Below, in pieces: positions 63,822 through 64,000 of a DNA stretch of 64,000 nucleotides. The notes under the pieces are model-generated. The model saw nothing but the letters and a program-made list of their open reading frames with translations, made no database searches and was not told the origin of the DNA. Source of the DNA: Arcanobacterium ihumii (GTDB taxonomy: Bacteria; Actinomycetota; Actinomycetes; Actinomycetales; Actinomycetaceae). The stretch lies in NCBI RefSeq assembly GCF_900604515.1, contig NZ_UWOS01000001.1:434001-498000 (forward strand), given 5' to 3'. Each line of letters opens with the position of its first letter. Within the stretch, counting starts at the first letter, position 1. Both the position numbers and the translations under genes were made by a program.

Positions 63822-64000
63822 ATGCCTCAGATAATCTTCTTTGTGGTTTGCACACTAGTTTCACACGGGATTAATCGACTCAAGGCACAATGCAGGCGCC
63901 AACATCCCGTGCTATATGCGTTAGCACTCGACACTCCCGTCCTTATGGCAATCATCGGAATCTTTTTCGATCATGAGATTCAAGCACAGCATTTATCGAT
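63822..64000 (+). CDS. Candidate membrane protein, partial (3' end outside window)
   Basis: An open frame starts with MPQIIFFVVCTLVSHGINRL and runs to the right edge (59 codons) with two hydrophobic stretches (residues 3-14 and about 41-51). CGGAA about 10 nt upstream is a weak ribosome site, and an in-frame stop lies two codons before the ATG. I do not recognise the family. Since only the first part is visible, it may not be a gene. Confidence 0.35.
   Translation, partial: MPQIIFFVVCTLVSHGINRLKAQCRRQHPVLYALALDTPVLMAIIGIFFDHEIQAQHLS

Noticed and set aside
63680-63874. 64-codon frame with an AAGAAGG ribosome site
   Set aside because: The product has no family resemblance and overlaps the better placed open frame starting at 63822; kept only as a possibility.

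Overview
The window looks like chromosome of a moderate-GC actinobacterium. Markers are a WhiB regulator, paired LytR-CpsA-Psr (LCP) ligases, a TIGR03089-type protein, a DUF5719-like protein behind a giant membrane glycosyltransferase, a 7Fe ferredoxin next to dapC, and a monomeric NADP-isocitrate dehydrogenase. Base composition and gene set fit Actinomycetaceae (Arcanobacterium/Trueperella-like), but that genus-level placement is inference. I see no phage, insertion sequence, CRISPR array, rRNA or tRNA.

Positions 1-28511 form a cell-surface glycan region. In mycobacteria, whiB2, a TIGR03089 gene, an LCP gene and wbbL lie close together. Here the same markers (whiB at 4576, TIGR03089 at 5231, wbbL-like at 24759, two LCP genes at 25861 and 27096) are separated by about 18 kb of polysaccharide genes. 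These are rmlA and rmlB; a side-chain module (GtrB-like synthase, epimerase, GT-C transferase, GtrA flippase); a rhamnosyltransferase-like GT2; an ABC polysaccharide exporter (Wzt with a C-terminal sugar-binding-type domain, and a permease fused to an acyltransferase-3 domain); an RgpF-type rhamnan synthesis protein; two more sugar-nucleotide SDR enzymes, one resembling dTDP-L-rhamnose 4-epimerase; and a secreted GH25 lysozyme. The likely joint task is to make dTDP-deoxysugars, build a rhamnose-rich polymer on a lipid carrier, export it (possibly acylating it during export), decorate it outside and attach it to peptidoglycan through LCP enzymes. No rmlC or rmlD is in the window, so dTDP-rhamnose synthesis must be completed elsewhere. 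A BASS-family transporter gene (7002) sits inside the block.

Positions 28550-43751 are mostly core functions: an OmpR-type two-component system, a class III adenylate cyclase with an N-terminal helix-turn-helix, a DUF885 peptidase overlapping maf, a GT2, citrate synthase, and a minus-strand run typA / small membrane protein / VanW-domain protein / fdxA / dapC, followed by a PH-domain membrane protein.

Positions 43791-54005 are transport: a heterodimeric ABC exporter whose two ATPase halves are degenerate in complementary ways, then an oligopeptide importer (oppB, oppC, fused oppDF, oppA). The 383-bp gap between the two holds a candidate tiny gene with promoter, ribosome site and terminator hairpin.

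Positions 54192-64000 hold lipB-lipA, an acyl-CoA synthetase overlapping an M18 aminopeptidase, an alpha/beta hydrolase, a tyrosine-phosphatase-like protein, monomeric icd, a YchJ/SEC-C protein and the start of an unidentified membrane protein at the right edge. Several gene ends carry long, nearly perfect hairpins without a strong U-tract.
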